DNA of 64,000 nt from assembly GCA_965230755.1 (NCBI GenBank), contig CBDDLT010000024.1, positions 186,001 through 250,000 of the forward strand, given 5' to 3'. The notes under the pieces were generated by a model. The model did not search any database and had not been told where the DNA came from. It was given only the letters and a program-made list of their open reading frames with translations. The translations under genes and the position numbers were made by a program. Source of the stretch: DATFJT01 sp965230755. GTDB lineage: Bacteria; Bacteroidota; Bacteroidia; Chitinophagales; Saprospiraceae. Within the stretch, counting starts at the first letter, position 1, and each line of letters begins with the position of its first letter. Of this stretch, positions 43,732-53,312 are shown in pieces.

Positions 43732-46652
43732 TGAGCGGAGATTTTTAAGCTATCATTGGGAAGGGATCGGTATACAACACCTTGTATTTTCCTTCTAATG
43801 TCCATTTTATTGATCTTGATGTTATTCATGGACGGATAGGTTCTATTGGACAAAAAGACATAAATGAGGTCTTCTTCAGGGTCCGCCCATACCGCGGTAC
43901 CGGTAAAACCATAATGCCCAAACGTATTATCTGAGGCCAACTCATTGGTGCTTTTTTTCTCTTTAGAGTTGAGTTCTTTCATGTCGAATCCCATTCCTCT
44001 TCGTGTCCCTTTATACCTCTTCGTAAATAGATCTATTGTTTCTTTTTTAAGAAATCGCTGTCCAAGTATTTCTCCGTCGTTCAACAGCATTTGAAAGATT
44101 GTCGCGAGATGTTCTGCACTGCCGAATAGACCCGCATGTCCGCTAACTCCACCCATCATGGCTGCACCCATATCGTGCACATAGGCCCTGATTTCCTTGC
44201 CTCGGAAATAATGGTCGTATTCAGAAGGTGGAATTTGAGAAATATCAGAATGGTAATGGGGATTAAATTCGATGGTACTTAAATTCATTGGTTCATAGAA
44301 TTCTTCATCCAGGTATTCCTCGAAGGACTTATCGGACACTTCTTCGACCAATTTATATAGAAGATAGAACCCCAAATCACTGTATCGGTATTTTTTTTCT
44401 TCGAATAGTTCAGATTCCAAAACTTGATTAAATATGCTGTCCACATAATCATTTCTTAGAAAATTGCTTCCGTCGATCGGGATGGAATACAGTTCGTCTT
44501 GTTTCGTCTTGTAGTACTTGGAAGATAATCTGACCCTTCCTCTTCTAGTTCTCTTGATTGTGCCCTCATAAAACGGTATCCAGGGCTTTAGTCCGGCGCG
44601 ATGCTCAAGTATATCAGCGATGATCAAATCTTCTTTGTTCGAATCTTTCACCAAAGGCAGATAGTCGCCCAGAGTCTTGTTGATGTCCAGTTTGCCTTGG
44701 TCGACCAATTTCATTAATGCAATGGTGGTAGCGGCAACTTTTGTTATCGAGGCCAGATCATAAACACTGTGCTTGTGGATAGGTTTGATTTGGCTATAGG
44801 TCTGATATCCGAATTCATTATGATAAACAATTCTACCATTTTTCGCTACCAGTACCACAGCTGAGGGAAAGGCGCCTTTTCTCACGCCTCGCTCGCAAAT
44901 TATTCGAATACTATCTAGTTTTTCACGGTCCATCCCCAATGCTTCCGGAGCACTGTGCACGAAAACCTTTTGAGCATCTAGAAAAAAACCTTTTCCTGCA
45001 ATCCACTCTGGACTCACGGTTACAGGTAAACTTCCCTTAAAGCCAGTATAACCCGTAATTGCTTTAGCGGCGGCAAGTTGGTAAGCTGGCAAATCCTCAT
45101 GGGCCAATACGATATTTCCAAATTGACTCAATTCTTTAAGTCCATAAGGATTGCCGAAGTAAACAATGAGTGTTTTCGATTTGGATGATAGATGGTTCAA
45201 TTGTTTGATCAACTGAGGTGAAATACCGTAGTTGTTCGAAGGTTTTTGCTTGTCGAAAAACAGAGCTACTATATTCAAATCGGTTACTTCAGTCTCAGAA
45301 TCTTGGGTTGTTGCCGACATCAGAGAAGATATGCGGTCAATGTCCATTCTAGTCGACAGTTCTTTGGAGAAGATATTCTTCTCAGGGTCTTCTCCATGGA
45401 TAAAAAGTTCAACCTTATTAAGATCATCAGAAAACGGAATGATGTTGTCCTGATTGCTCAATAGAACGACACTGCCCTCCGCTATATCTTTGATTAATTC
45501 ATCCTTGTCCTCGGCAATATTAAGTGGGGAATATTCGACTCTGGCGTAATCATACTTAAATCTCAGGATTTTCTTAACCCTCAGATCTAATTCCTCCATT
45601 GAGATTTCATTTTTTTCAATGGCATCTTTTATGGCTGCGGTAGCAAGCTGAATATTCTTTGGAAGGAGTAAAATATCATTACCGGCTTTGAAAGCTCTAA
45701 TGGCAATTTCTCCATCATCATAGTGTTTTCTAACGCCCTGCATTTCCAAAGCATCCGTTATAACCAGACCCCTAAAGGACAAGCTGTCCTGGAGAATATC
45801 CGTGACTATCCTCTTGCTCAAACTGGAAGGCAAGTTAGCTGTAGAGTCCAAACTGGGAACGTGTAAATGGGCAGTCATGATCGCAGGAATTCCCTGTCGG
45901 ATAGTACTCTTAAATGGCAAAAACTCCTGTTCTTCCAATTGTTGAATCGATTTCGGAATAACGGGAAGATCGTGATGAGAATCTTTTGACGTATCTCCAT
46001 GTCCGGGAAAATGTTTTCCACATGGGATAACTCCACCACGGATCATTCCGATGGAGAATTCAGTCCCAAATTTTGCAACTCGAGAAGCATTTTCTCCAAA
46101 AGATCGATAATTGATAACAGGATTTTCAGGATTGTTGTTGACGTCAAGAACGGGGGCAAAATTCATATTGATACCGATTGCCCTACATTCTTCGGCTATC
46201 AGTTTTCCCATTCGCGAAGCCAGATTCATATCTGTTGCTGCTCCCAAGCTCATCGCCTTGGGAAAAGGACTTTCTGATTTTAATCGCATATTCAGTCCCC
46301 ACTCGGCATCTATAGAAACAAAAAGAGGAATTCTAGCCCTTTCTTTCATTCTATTGATAAGCTGTTCATGGCCCTCTCTAGTTCCTTGGAACAGGCATAT
46401 TCCCCCAACCTTCAAATTTTTTACCTGATGCTCGACAGATTTTATATGCTCTTCTCCTTTATCGGAATGAGCCCTAATCATGAACAATTGCCCTATTTTC
46501 TCTTGTAAGGTCATATCCTTGAGGAGGCTATCCACCCAAAGCAATCGATTCATGGAATCATCAGAAGTCATTACATTGATTCCCTTGTGTGAAAAGGGGA
46601 AGTGAAAGAAAAGTACGATCAACAATGTTCCTATGACTCTGATAGCGGCCAA
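43728..46652 (-). CDS. Glycoside hydrolase 3 / serine beta-lactamase-like fusion
   Basis: This 974-residue exported protein combines two enzymes. The N-terminal GH3 domain has the NagZ-type motif KHFPGHGD (residues 213-220) and the nucleophile D300 in VITDALEM, so it is a beta-N-acetylhexosaminidase candidate. The C-terminal domain, from about 575, is a class C beta-lactamase/serine hydrolase fold with SITK at 635-638, a YSD near 765 and HAGLFGSA. It probably acts on peptidoglycan fragments or a related substrate in the periplasm. Fusions of this kind are known in Bacteroidota. It is overlapped by the LolC/E-like gene and starts six bases after the upstream TPR gene. Confidence 0.88.
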   Translation of the reverse strand: MAAIRVIGTLLIVLFFHFPFSHKGINVMTSDDSMNRLLWVDSLLKDMTLQEKIGQLFMIRAHSDKGEEHIKSVEHQVKNLKVGGICLFQGTREGHEQLINRMKERARIPLFVSIDAEWGLNMRLKSESPFPKAMSLGAATDMNLASRMGKLIAEECRAIGINMNFAPVLDVNNNPENPVINYRSFGENASRVAKFGTEFSIGMIRGGVIPCGKHFPGHGDTSKDSHHDLPVIPKSIQQLEEQEFLPFKSTIRQGIPAIMTAHLHVPSLDSTANLPSSLSKRIVTDILQDSLSFRGLVITDALEMQGVRKHYDDGEIAIRAFKAGNDILLLPKNIQLATAAIKDAIEKNEISMEELDLRVKKILRFKYDYARVEYSPLNIAEDKDELIKDIAEGSVVLLSNQDNIIPFSDDLNKVELFIHGEDPEKNIFSKELSTRMDIDRISSLMSATTQDSETEVTDLNIVALFFDKQKPSNNYGISPQLIKQLNHLSSKSKTLIVYFGNPYGLKELSQFGNIVLAHEDLPAYQLAAAKAITGYTGFKGSLPVTVSPEWIAGKGFFLDAQKVFVHSAPEALGMDREKLDSIRIICERGVRKGAFPSAVVLVAKNGRIVYHNEFGYQTYSQIKPIHKHSVYDLASITKVAATTIALMKLVDQGKLDINKTLGDYLPLVKDSNKEDLIIADILEHRAGLKPWIPFYEGTIKRTRRGRVRLSSKYYKTKQDELYSIPIDGSNFLRNDYVDSIFNQVLESELFEEKKYRYSDLGFYLLYKLVEEVSDKSFEEYLDEEFYEPMNLSTIEFNPHYHSDISQIPPSEYDHYFRGKEIRAYVHDMGAAMMGGVSGHAGLFGSAEHLATIFQMLLNDGEILGQRFLKKETIDLFTKRYKGTRRGMGFDMKELNSKEKKSTNELASDNTFGHYGFTGTAVWADPEEDLIYVFLSNRTYPSMNNIKINKMDIRRKIQGVVYRSLPNDSLKISAH

Positions 46653-46658
46653 AACAGC

Positions 46659-48629
46659 TTATTTTTTGTTTTTTAAATCCAGCTCCACCTGTTGATGGGC
46701 CCTTAGGATATTTTGACGGTTGTCATCCTCAGATGGGTACTCTAAAGCCTTAGTTAAATATTCTAGTGCCGATTCTAGTTGTCCCGTTTGAGCGTAAGTC
46801 ACGCCGATGAAATAATTGAATTTGGCGGGCTCACCACCCATTTCAAGACCTTTACCAAAATAGCTCAAGGCCTGATCCCACTGGGCTCTTTGACTGTAAA
46901 ATTTGCCCGCTTCTTCATAAGATTTTTCCAATTGCAGTTTTGCTCTATCCCCTATGCGCTGATCGTCTTGAAGTTCCCGTAGCAATGTAATACTGGGGTC
47001 AAAATTCTTCAGCTCTCTCTCACAAAGCGCCATGTTCATTTTGGCATCTGCAAAATCCTTGTCCTGTCTGAGTGCGAGTTCATAGTATTGTTTGGCTTGC
47101 TTGTAATCTTCCTTGTAGAAATGCGCATTTCCCAAGAGCAGATTAGGGCTTTTGTACGTGGGGTGAATTGCTTTGGCCTCGGTAAGATGTCCAATAGCCT
47201 TGTCTAAAAGCCTGATTTTTTCCGGACCATCTTTCATATCAGGAATACTTTCGAGAATAACCCCGCCTACCGCATTTTGTAACTTTGCACTTTTTTTAGA
47301 GGTAACAATATCCTCAGTAAATAAAGTGTAATTATCCTTCCACACATTATTTCGAGCAATCGTTTTAGTCAAAAGTAGAACAGAAAATACCACAACTAAT
47401 CCTTTAAATATCCTAAGTCTAGAACGGAACAATTCATATAAAATATATGCTGTAAGCAGGCAAAGCCCAACTGATGGCATAAACAGGAATCTCTCCGACA
47501 TATTTGTCCCTACTGCAAATAAGATATTAGATACGATGGACAGGCTGGCCAAGTAAAAAAGAATAGACCAACTTACAATGGGTTTCTTTTTAGCAAAGAA
47601 GAACATGGCTGCAACAAGGAGAATATAAGCTAAGAGACTAGCGATAACACCAATATTGCCAAATCCCATCATTTCGACCATCTTTGGGTAATAATCATGG
47701 GTTAAAGGATGCGGAAAAAGAAAGAGTAAAATGTATTTACCCAAAGCAAATAGAATCATCGGAGCTTTTTCCGCCCAAGTCATATGTTCATACCCAGCTC
47801 CAGTGAATTTTAGAAAAGGATTATTCATGAGCTCCATAGGAGGTTCAGAAATTCCGGAACCGATAACGGAGTATCGAATAATTAGGAATACTACCGTCGC
47901 AATTAAAGGAGCTGCAAGGGATTTGATCAGATCTGACTTGGTACTACTTCTGAAAAAATAAATCGACGATGGTATTATAGCTAAAAAAGTAATGGTGTTT
48001 TCTTTCGACATTAAGCCTAGAAAAAAACATAATCCGGATAGGACTAAGTACTTAAGGCTCGCAGATTTGTTATCTATTGCCTTCAGTGCTAGTACTGCTG
48101 CGAGTATTGAAAACAAAAGAGCAAATATCTCATCACGACCTTTGATATTGGCCACCACTTCCGTATGCAATGGATGTACGCTAAAAATCAGTGCTGCAGC
48201 AAAAGCGATCCAGAAGGCTCCATTTCTTTTCAAGAGCAATTGCCGAAGCCAGAAAAACAGCAATGCAACGAGCACACTATAGAGAAGCGCATTGATAAGA
48301 TGATATGGAAAAGGATTGTCCTTGAATATTTGATATTCCAGTGCGAAACTCATCGGACTCAAGGGGCGATACCTACCTCCGGAAACAAGATTCTCCTTTC
48401 CTTCTTTTCTAAAAAAACCGAAAAAAGTATCCTTTGTCAACAGACCTTTCCACCCTTTCACTCCTTGTACAGTATACATATTGTCCGTAATAACGATGGA
48501 GTCATCGAGCACAAAATCATGGAACAAGGTATTGGCATAGGCTAAAAAGCTAATCACGCCGAGAATCAACCATGACTTGGTTTGCCAAGAGTATTGTTTC
48601 TCTGTTTTCGCTTTTTTCGATTTTCCCAT
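46659..48629 (-). CDS. TMTC-like GT-C membrane protein with TPR repeats
   Basis: The 656-residue protein has about ten membrane helices. A luminal/periplasmic loop of GT-C type holds the acidic pair in FVLDDSIVITDN (about residue 39), and a second motif is HPLHTEVVANIKGRDEI. The C-terminal 200 residues contain tetratricopeptide repeats (ALRQDKDFADAKMNMALC, KFYSQRAQWDQALSYFGKGL). This resembles eukaryotic TMTC O-mannosyltransferases, and the bacterial members are poorly studied. It may transfer a sugar from a lipid-linked donor to envelope proteins (inference). Its start overlaps the trhO stop by one base (TAATG). Confidence 0.75.
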   Translation of the reverse strand: MGKSKKAKTEKQYSWQTKSWLILGVISFLAYANTLFHDFVLDDSIVITDNMYTVQGVKGWKGLLTKDTFFGFFRKEGKENLVSGGRYRPLSPMSFALEYQIFKDNPFPYHLINALLYSVLVALLFFWLRQLLLKRNGAFWIAFAAALIFSVHPLHTEVVANIKGRDEIFALLFSILAAVLALKAIDNKSASLKYLVLSGLCFFLGLMSKENTITFLAIIPSSIYFFRSSTKSDLIKSLAAPLIATVVFLIIRYSVIGSGISEPPMELMNNPFLKFTGAGYEHMTWAEKAPMILFALGKYILLFLFPHPLTHDYYPKMVEMMGFGNIGVIASLLAYILLVAAMFFFAKKKPIVSWSILFYLASLSIVSNILFAVGTNMSERFLFMPSVGLCLLTAYILYELFRSRLRIFKGLVVVFSVLLLTKTIARNNVWKDNYTLFTEDIVTSKKSAKLQNAVGGVILESIPDMKDGPEKIRLLDKAIGHLTEAKAIHPTYKSPNLLLGNAHFYKEDYKQAKQYYELALRQDKDFADAKMNMALCERELKNFDPSITLLRELQDDQRIGDRAKLQLEKSYEEAGKFYSQRAQWDQALSYFGKGLEMGGEPAKFNYFIGVTYAQTGQLESALEYLTKALEYPSEDDNRQNILRAHQQVELDLKNKK

Positions 48630-49666
48630 TAGGCTAAGGATCGGTTCTTTCTATTTGCTTTGTATCTGCCTTTTCCATTGAGTGTACCATTGAACTGCAT
48701 TGTCTTTTTTAATTCTTCTCTTTCCTCTTCGGGAAGAAGATTAAAGTCCTTGCATTTTTCAGAGCAACAGTCGTTGTACTTTTCCGCACAGTCTGAACAC
48801 TGAATAAACAATATATGACAAGCGTCATTGGCACAATTAATATGATCGTCGCATGGCTTACCACATTGATGGCATTTGGATACTATATCTTCGGTTATCC
48901 TTTCACCCAATCGCTCATCAAAAACAAAATTCTTACCTATGTATTTGTTCTCAAGAGACTGGGATTCTACCTGGCGTGCGTATTCTATGATTCCTCCATC
49001 TAATTGGTAAACATTCTTGAATCCGCGATGCTTAAAGTAAGCACTGGCTTTTTCGCAGCGAATACCTCCGGTACAGTACATCACAATATGCTGTTCCTTC
49101 TTATCTTCCAATATTTCTTCGACTGCCGGCAAAGCATCACGAAAGCATTCTACATCGGGCAGAATCGCGTCCTTAAAATGCCCGACCTCACTTTCATAGT
49201 GATTGCGCATATCAACGATAACAGTGTTTTCCTTTTCCGTTAATTCGTTAAAGGACTTTGCATCCAGATGTTGACCTCGGTCCGTGACGTCAAAACTATC
49301 ATCATTGAGCCCATCCGCAACAATCTTTTGTCTAACTTTTATCTTCAGTTTATAGAAAGACTTTCCGTCATCATCTACCGCGATATTCAATCGAATTCCA
49401 TCTAAAAATGGAATACTGTACAGCTGTTTCTTAAACTGATCTAATTTACTGGTTGGAACAGATATTTGACCATTGACGCCTTCAGCGGCTACATAAATTC
49501 TCCCAAAAACCTGGATGGTGAAAAGACTTTGGTAAAGTTCATCCCTGAATTTCTCGGGATTTTCAATTTGATGGTATTTATAAAAGCTTAAAGTTGTGCG
49601 ATCTTCCTTTTCGCGCATCAACTTCTCTTTTAATACCTCGTTGTTAATACGATTGTGCAATTGCAT
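48629..49666 (-). CDS. trhO: tRNA uridine-34 hydroxylase (rhodanese family)
   Basis: The 345-residue protein matches TrhO/YceA, which hydroxylates wobble uridine in certain tRNAs. It starts MQLHNRINNEVLKEKL, similar to the E. coli protein, has the N-terminal domain with FGRIYVAAEGVNGQ, and a rhodanese domain with catalytic Cys198 in MYCTGGIRCEK. The C-terminal region is Cys-rich (CHQCGKPC, CANDAC, CSDC, CCSEKC) and probably binds zinc. It lies six bases from the S8 peptidase stop and overlaps the next gene by one base, so it belongs to the seven-gene run. Confidence 0.93.
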   Translation of the reverse strand: MQLHNRINNEVLKEKLMREKEDRTTLSFYKYHQIENPEKFRDELYQSLFTIQVFGRIYVAAEGVNGQISVPTSKLDQFKKQLYSIPFLDGIRLNIAVDDDGKSFYKLKIKVRQKIVADGLNDDSFDVTDRGQHLDAKSFNELTEKENTVIVDMRNHYESEVGHFKDAILPDVECFRDALPAVEEILEDKKEQHIVMYCTGGIRCEKASAYFKHRGFKNVYQLDGGIIEYARQVESQSLENKYIGKNFVFDERLGERITEDIVSKCHQCGKPCDDHINCANDACHILFIQCSDCAEKYNDCCSEKCKDFNLLPEEEREELKKTMQFNGTLNGKGRYKANRKNRSLA

Positions 49667-49672
49667 GTTACA

Positions 49673-51430
49673 CTATATTTTTACGAGTTTTAAAATCTTA
49701 TTTTTTCTTACTGATCGAATGTGTAAGTAATAAATACCGGATCGTAATTCTCTCAGATCAATCAAATTCTGAAGCTCTGATTCTAATACCATTCGACCAT
49801 TGACGTCAAAGATAGCAATATCTGATCCAAACCAAACAGGGTCGTAGTTAATTCGAAGGTAATCGGCGCTTGGATTGGGGAATATTTCGACGTTTTCAGT
49901 GATAAAGGTCTCCGTATTTGATACGAGGTTGGTGTCGAATTCCATCGCCTTAAGAACAGCTGCATAAGCATCAATTCTACCGTGGCCATAGATATGATTA
50001 AACTCTTCATCCCCAATATAACCGAAACATTCTCTACCCGTCATTGATCGTTGTCGCGCGGTCATTTCTATAATGCTTTCTATGGTATCTACTTGTCCTT
50101 TGATCATTGGATTGGCGGACACCATCAAGGCTACTAAACCCGCTACGTGAGGTCCTGCCATCGAAGTACCACTGCTATTCCTAAAATCACCGTTTCTCGT
50201 GGAAGAGCGAACACCACTTCCTGGTGCTACTACATTAGGCTTTAGCGTAAAACTTGAATCAACAGTCACTGGGCCAATGCTACTGAATCCTGAAAGGGTA
50301 TCGTTTTGTCTTATGGATCCGACAGTAAAAGAAGGTTCGAACATAGCTGCAGGTGTACTGACCGATCCGCATCCTTGGCCTCCTGAATTTCCAGCAGAAA
50401 CGACAACAACTACTCCTGCAGCCTTCAGATTTTGAACGGCAGTTTCCATAAAAGAGAAATTACTGGGGTTGCAGCCCTCACTGGGAGGACAAGACCAGGA
50501 GTTATTGATAACATCCGGAGCAAGAGATGGATCTGGTTGCTCACCGTTGATCATAGTTGGTGCTAAAAACCACTCAAAGCATTCTATGTAGGTTTCCGGT
50601 GTGCCATTTCCGCGATCCATATTTCGACAAGCAATCCACTTCGCTTCAGGAGCTACACCAAAACAAAACTCTTCAAAATGTCCTATTGACGTTCCCACTG
50701 TATGGGTTCCATGGCCGTGATCATCACATGGTTCTTGCGTGTCATATCCACAAGGATTTAAATTAATCCCCGTTGTATCCTCAGGCCAGTGAATGGCATC
50801 ATGCCAGGCATAGTCATGGTTGAATGTACTGTCGTTGATCGTTCCTCTGTACTTTGGTTGAAGACCGGGATGAAACCATTCGACACCAGTATCTTGATTG
50901 CCTACCACTGCATTTGCTCCTCTTATTCCCATATTCCAAACCAAGGGAGCAAAGATTGAGTCGACACCCCAGGTATTGACGATTTCTACCGCTTCGATTT
51001 CTTCTTCAGGTTCTTCTTCTACGGATTGTACTTCAGTTCGTGGCAGGTGAACTATTTTTTCTACCTCTTGCATTGCTGCAAGGTCTAGAAGCATATCCAA
51101 TTCTCCGGTTAAATAGATCGCATTGACAATGAAATGAGAGCGGTACTGAATATTTTTTTCTTCGAGAAATTTGATCACGTCGGCCTGCGTTTTTTTAGCG
51201 TGATTTTTGAGGTTTTCATATACCTTTTTTCCTTTGGCTTCCTTGCTTAGATAGGTGTTTTTTGGAAACTGAGCGACTTTTTGATCTTTTAGCACGACCA
51301 GGCATTCCTGATTAGTTTCGAATTGGAAGGATTGTAGTAACTCATCTGTAAGTTTAGACTTGTTGGATTGAGCAAAAGAAAAGAAGGCGGGCAGGATAAA
51401 AAATAGAGGCAATAAATATCTCGCAATCAT
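49673..51430 (-). CDS. Secreted S8 (subtilisin-like) serine peptidase with T9SS type A domain
   Basis: This 585-residue protein has a signal peptide ending near FFSFAQ. A prodomain of about 110 residues comes next. The catalytic triad is D180 (NQDTGVEW), H240 (HGHGTHTVG) and S423 (SGTSMAGPHVAGL). The final 75 residues are a type A sorting domain opening VEIFPNPSADYLRI. It is predicted to be a secreted protease for nutrient acquisition or surface-protein processing. It is the first gene of the minus-strand run and lies 98 bases from the divergent AstE-like gene, so the run's promoter is in that gap. Confidence 0.93.
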   Translation of the reverse strand: MIARYLLPLFFILPAFFSFAQSNKSKLTDELLQSFQFETNQECLVVLKDQKVAQFPKNTYLSKEAKGKKVYENLKNHAKKTQADVIKFLEEKNIQYRSHFIVNAIYLTGELDMLLDLAAMQEVEKIVHLPRTEVQSVEEEPEEEIEAVEIVNTWGVDSIFAPLVWNMGIRGANAVVGNQDTGVEWFHPGLQPKYRGTINDSTFNHDYAWHDAIHWPEDTTGINLNPCGYDTQEPCDDHGHGTHTVGTSIGHFEEFCFGVAPEAKWIACRNMDRGNGTPETYIECFEWFLAPTMINGEQPDPSLAPDVINNSWSCPPSEGCNPSNFSFMETAVQNLKAAGVVVVVSAGNSGGQGCGSVSTPAAMFEPSFTVGSIRQNDTLSGFSSIGPVTVDSSFTLKPNVVAPGSGVRSSTRNGDFRNSSGTSMAGPHVAGLVALMVSANPMIKGQVDTIESIIEMTARQRSMTGRECFGYIGDEEFNHIYGHGRIDAYAAVLKAMEFDTNLVSNTETFITENVEIFPNPSADYLRINYDPVWFGSDIAIFDVNGRMVLESELQNLIDLRELRSGIYYLHIRSVRKNKILKLVKI

Positions 51431-51528
51431 GGTAGTATGTAATTAAAATCTAAAATTAATTAATATTGTGCTCTTAATTATAAGTAAGTTAAAAGATTAA
51501 TTGTTGCATTAGAATCATAAATAAAAAG

Positions 51529-52491
51529 ATGTTAGAAAAAAGAGGAGGAAGGATAATTGGAGAGTATGGTGAGGATAGACCTGATGTTTTATTTTTGGTT
51601 TTTGCCGCCATGCACGGCAACGAAACAGCGGGCGAGAGAGCCTTGGATTTGGTATTCAAGATGCTAGAGGTCGAACCTATAACTAATCCTGAGTTTGAAT
51701 TTTCTGGGAAAATCATTGGTATGATTGGTAATGTTGCTGCTCATACCGTCAGAAAAAGATACATAGATCTGGATTTTAATCGAATATGGACGGAAGATAA
51801 TTTGAACCTCTTAGAGGGATTAAAAGAGGAAGATGAGATTCCTGTTGAGTTCGAGCAAATGATGGAGTTGAATGAATTAACCCATGAAATTATAAGAACA
51901 CACCAACCCAAAAAATTAGTTGTTCTAGACTTGCATACTACTTCTGCACAGGGAGGGATATTTAGCATTTGTCCTGATGATGACTTTAGTGTTGATTTGG
52001 GATTTACTTTTCACGCCCCTGTTATCAAGGGTTTTCTGGAAGGAGTTAGAGGTACGTTGATGCATTACTTCACCAGTGAGAGAATGGGCTTGCCTACTTC
52101 GATCATAACATTCGAAAGCGGACAGCATCAGGATCGTTTGAGTGTAAATCGCGCGGTATCGGCAATTATCAATTCTATGCGACATCTGGGAATGGTGAAA
52201 GCCTCTCATGTTGAAGTTCAGCATGATAGATGGTTACGCGATTATGCAAAGGGTTTGCCCAAACTCGCAGAACTTCTACATCATCATCCCATTACCGAGC
52301 AGGATCAATTCAAGATGCTTCCTGGATTTAGAAATTTCGACACAGTGGAAAAAGGTCAAGTAATTGCTGAAGATGTCGGTGGAGCTATTCTTGCTCCTAT
52401 GGATGGCCTAATTCTTATGCCGCTGTATCAGAAACAAGGAGCTGATGGTTTCTTTATAATAAAAGAGATTAGTATTGAGGATAAGGTTTAA
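51529..52491 (+). CDS. Succinylglutamate desuccinylase/aspartoacylase family hydrolase
   Basis: The 320-residue protein belongs to the AstE/AspA zinc deacylase family of the M14 fold. The zinc ligands are seen in MHGNE (H29, E32) and in LDLHTTSAQGG (about residues 133-143). The C-terminal barrel (GQVIAEDVGGAILAPMDGL) matches the family. It could remove an acyl group from an amino acid, but the substrate is unknown because there is no arginine-degradation gene set nearby. It is a single gene between divergent neighbours and converges with the response regulator (ten bases between stops). Confidence 0.85.
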   Translation: MLEKRGGRIIGEYGEDRPDVLFLVFAAMHGNETAGERALDLVFKMLEVEPITNPEFEFSGKIIGMIGNVAAHTVRKRYIDLDFNRIWTEDNLNLLEGLKEEDEIPVEFEQMMELNELTHEIIRTHQPKKLVVLDLHTTSAQGGIFSICPDDDFSVDLGFTFHAPVIKGFLEGVRGTLMHYFTSERMGLPTSIITFESGQHQDRLSVNRAVSAIINSMRHLGMVKASHVEVQHDRWLRDYAKGLPKLAELLHHHPITEQDQFKMLPGFRNFDTVEKGQVIAEDVGGAILAPMDGLILMPLYQKQGADGFFIIKEISIEDKV

Positions 52492-52501
52492 TTAGTATGC
52501 C

Positions 52502-53215
52502 TTATAATGATAAACTATCCAATAGCTCTCTCTTATAATTCCGACTGACATTTAGTTTTACATTTCCGGTGAGTTGAACAATGTTTCCCTCGATGGACTC
52601 GAAATGCAATAGGTTGATCAAAAAGGACTTATGTACCCTAATAAAGTCGTAAGGCATTAATTCCATTTCTATGGCTTTCAAGGTGCTTAATATCATATGT
52701 ACTTTTTTGCTGGTATGGACATGCACATAATTCCAGTCCGCCTTGATGTAAATGATGTCTTCTATGAAGACTCGGACAAGTTTTTTATCCACTTTAAGCA
52801 TGATAGGATTAGATGGGACTTCTCTTCTTTTTGTTTTGAATGACTTAGCAGAGATCTTCTCAATCGCTTTGTTGGTGGCCTTAATAAACCGAGGTAACTC
52901 AACAGGTTTGAGCAAGTAGTCTGCAATGTCCAAATCATACCCTTCAAGAGCATATTCAGAATAGGCTGTTGTAAATATTACTTCTGCATTGATCGGTTTC
53001 GATCGTAATAGCTCCACACCAGTCATGCCTGGCATTTGAATATCGAGGTAGATTAATTGGATTTCATCAATTCTATCATAATTCAGTAATTCCATAGGAC
53101 TAATGAATGATCCGATCAGTTCTAATTTTCGAATTTGTGAAATATAGTTTTCCATCAGACGAGTAGTGTGTTGCTCATCTTCTACTACCACGCATTTTAT
53201 CTTAGTTTGATCCAT
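52502..53215 (-). CDS. LytTR-type response regulator
   Basis: The 237-residue protein has a receiver domain with acidic pocket VVEDE, phosphoacceptor D58 in IYLDIQMPGMTG, and the conserved lysine in DYLLKPVE. A LytTR DNA-binding domain follows from about residue 133 (KKLVRVFIEDIIYIKADWNY, FIRVHKSFLINL). It pairs with the histidine kinase 97 bases upstream on the same strand. Together they form a LytS/LytR-type system. The nearest divergent target is the TonB receptor at 54776; a link is plausible but not shown. Confidence 0.93.
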   Translation of the reverse strand: MDQTKIKCVVVEDEQHTTRLMENYISQIRKLELIGSFISPMELLNYDRIDEIQLIYLDIQMPGMTGVELLRSKPINAEVIFTTAYSEYALEGYDLDIADYLLKPVELPRFIKATNKAIEKISAKSFKTKRREVPSNPIMLKVDKKLVRVFIEDIIYIKADWNYVHVHTSKKVHMILSTLKAIEMELMPYDFIRVHKSFLINLLHFESIEGNIVQLTGNVKLNVSRNYKRELLDSLSL

Positions 53216-53312
53216 GTTCCCATGTGTTTTTCTCGCTGTGTTAGGGAGTATTTTATGACCAAATTTTTTATTACATATCTCGACAATACCTAATGAACGT
53301 TCGAATGTCGGA

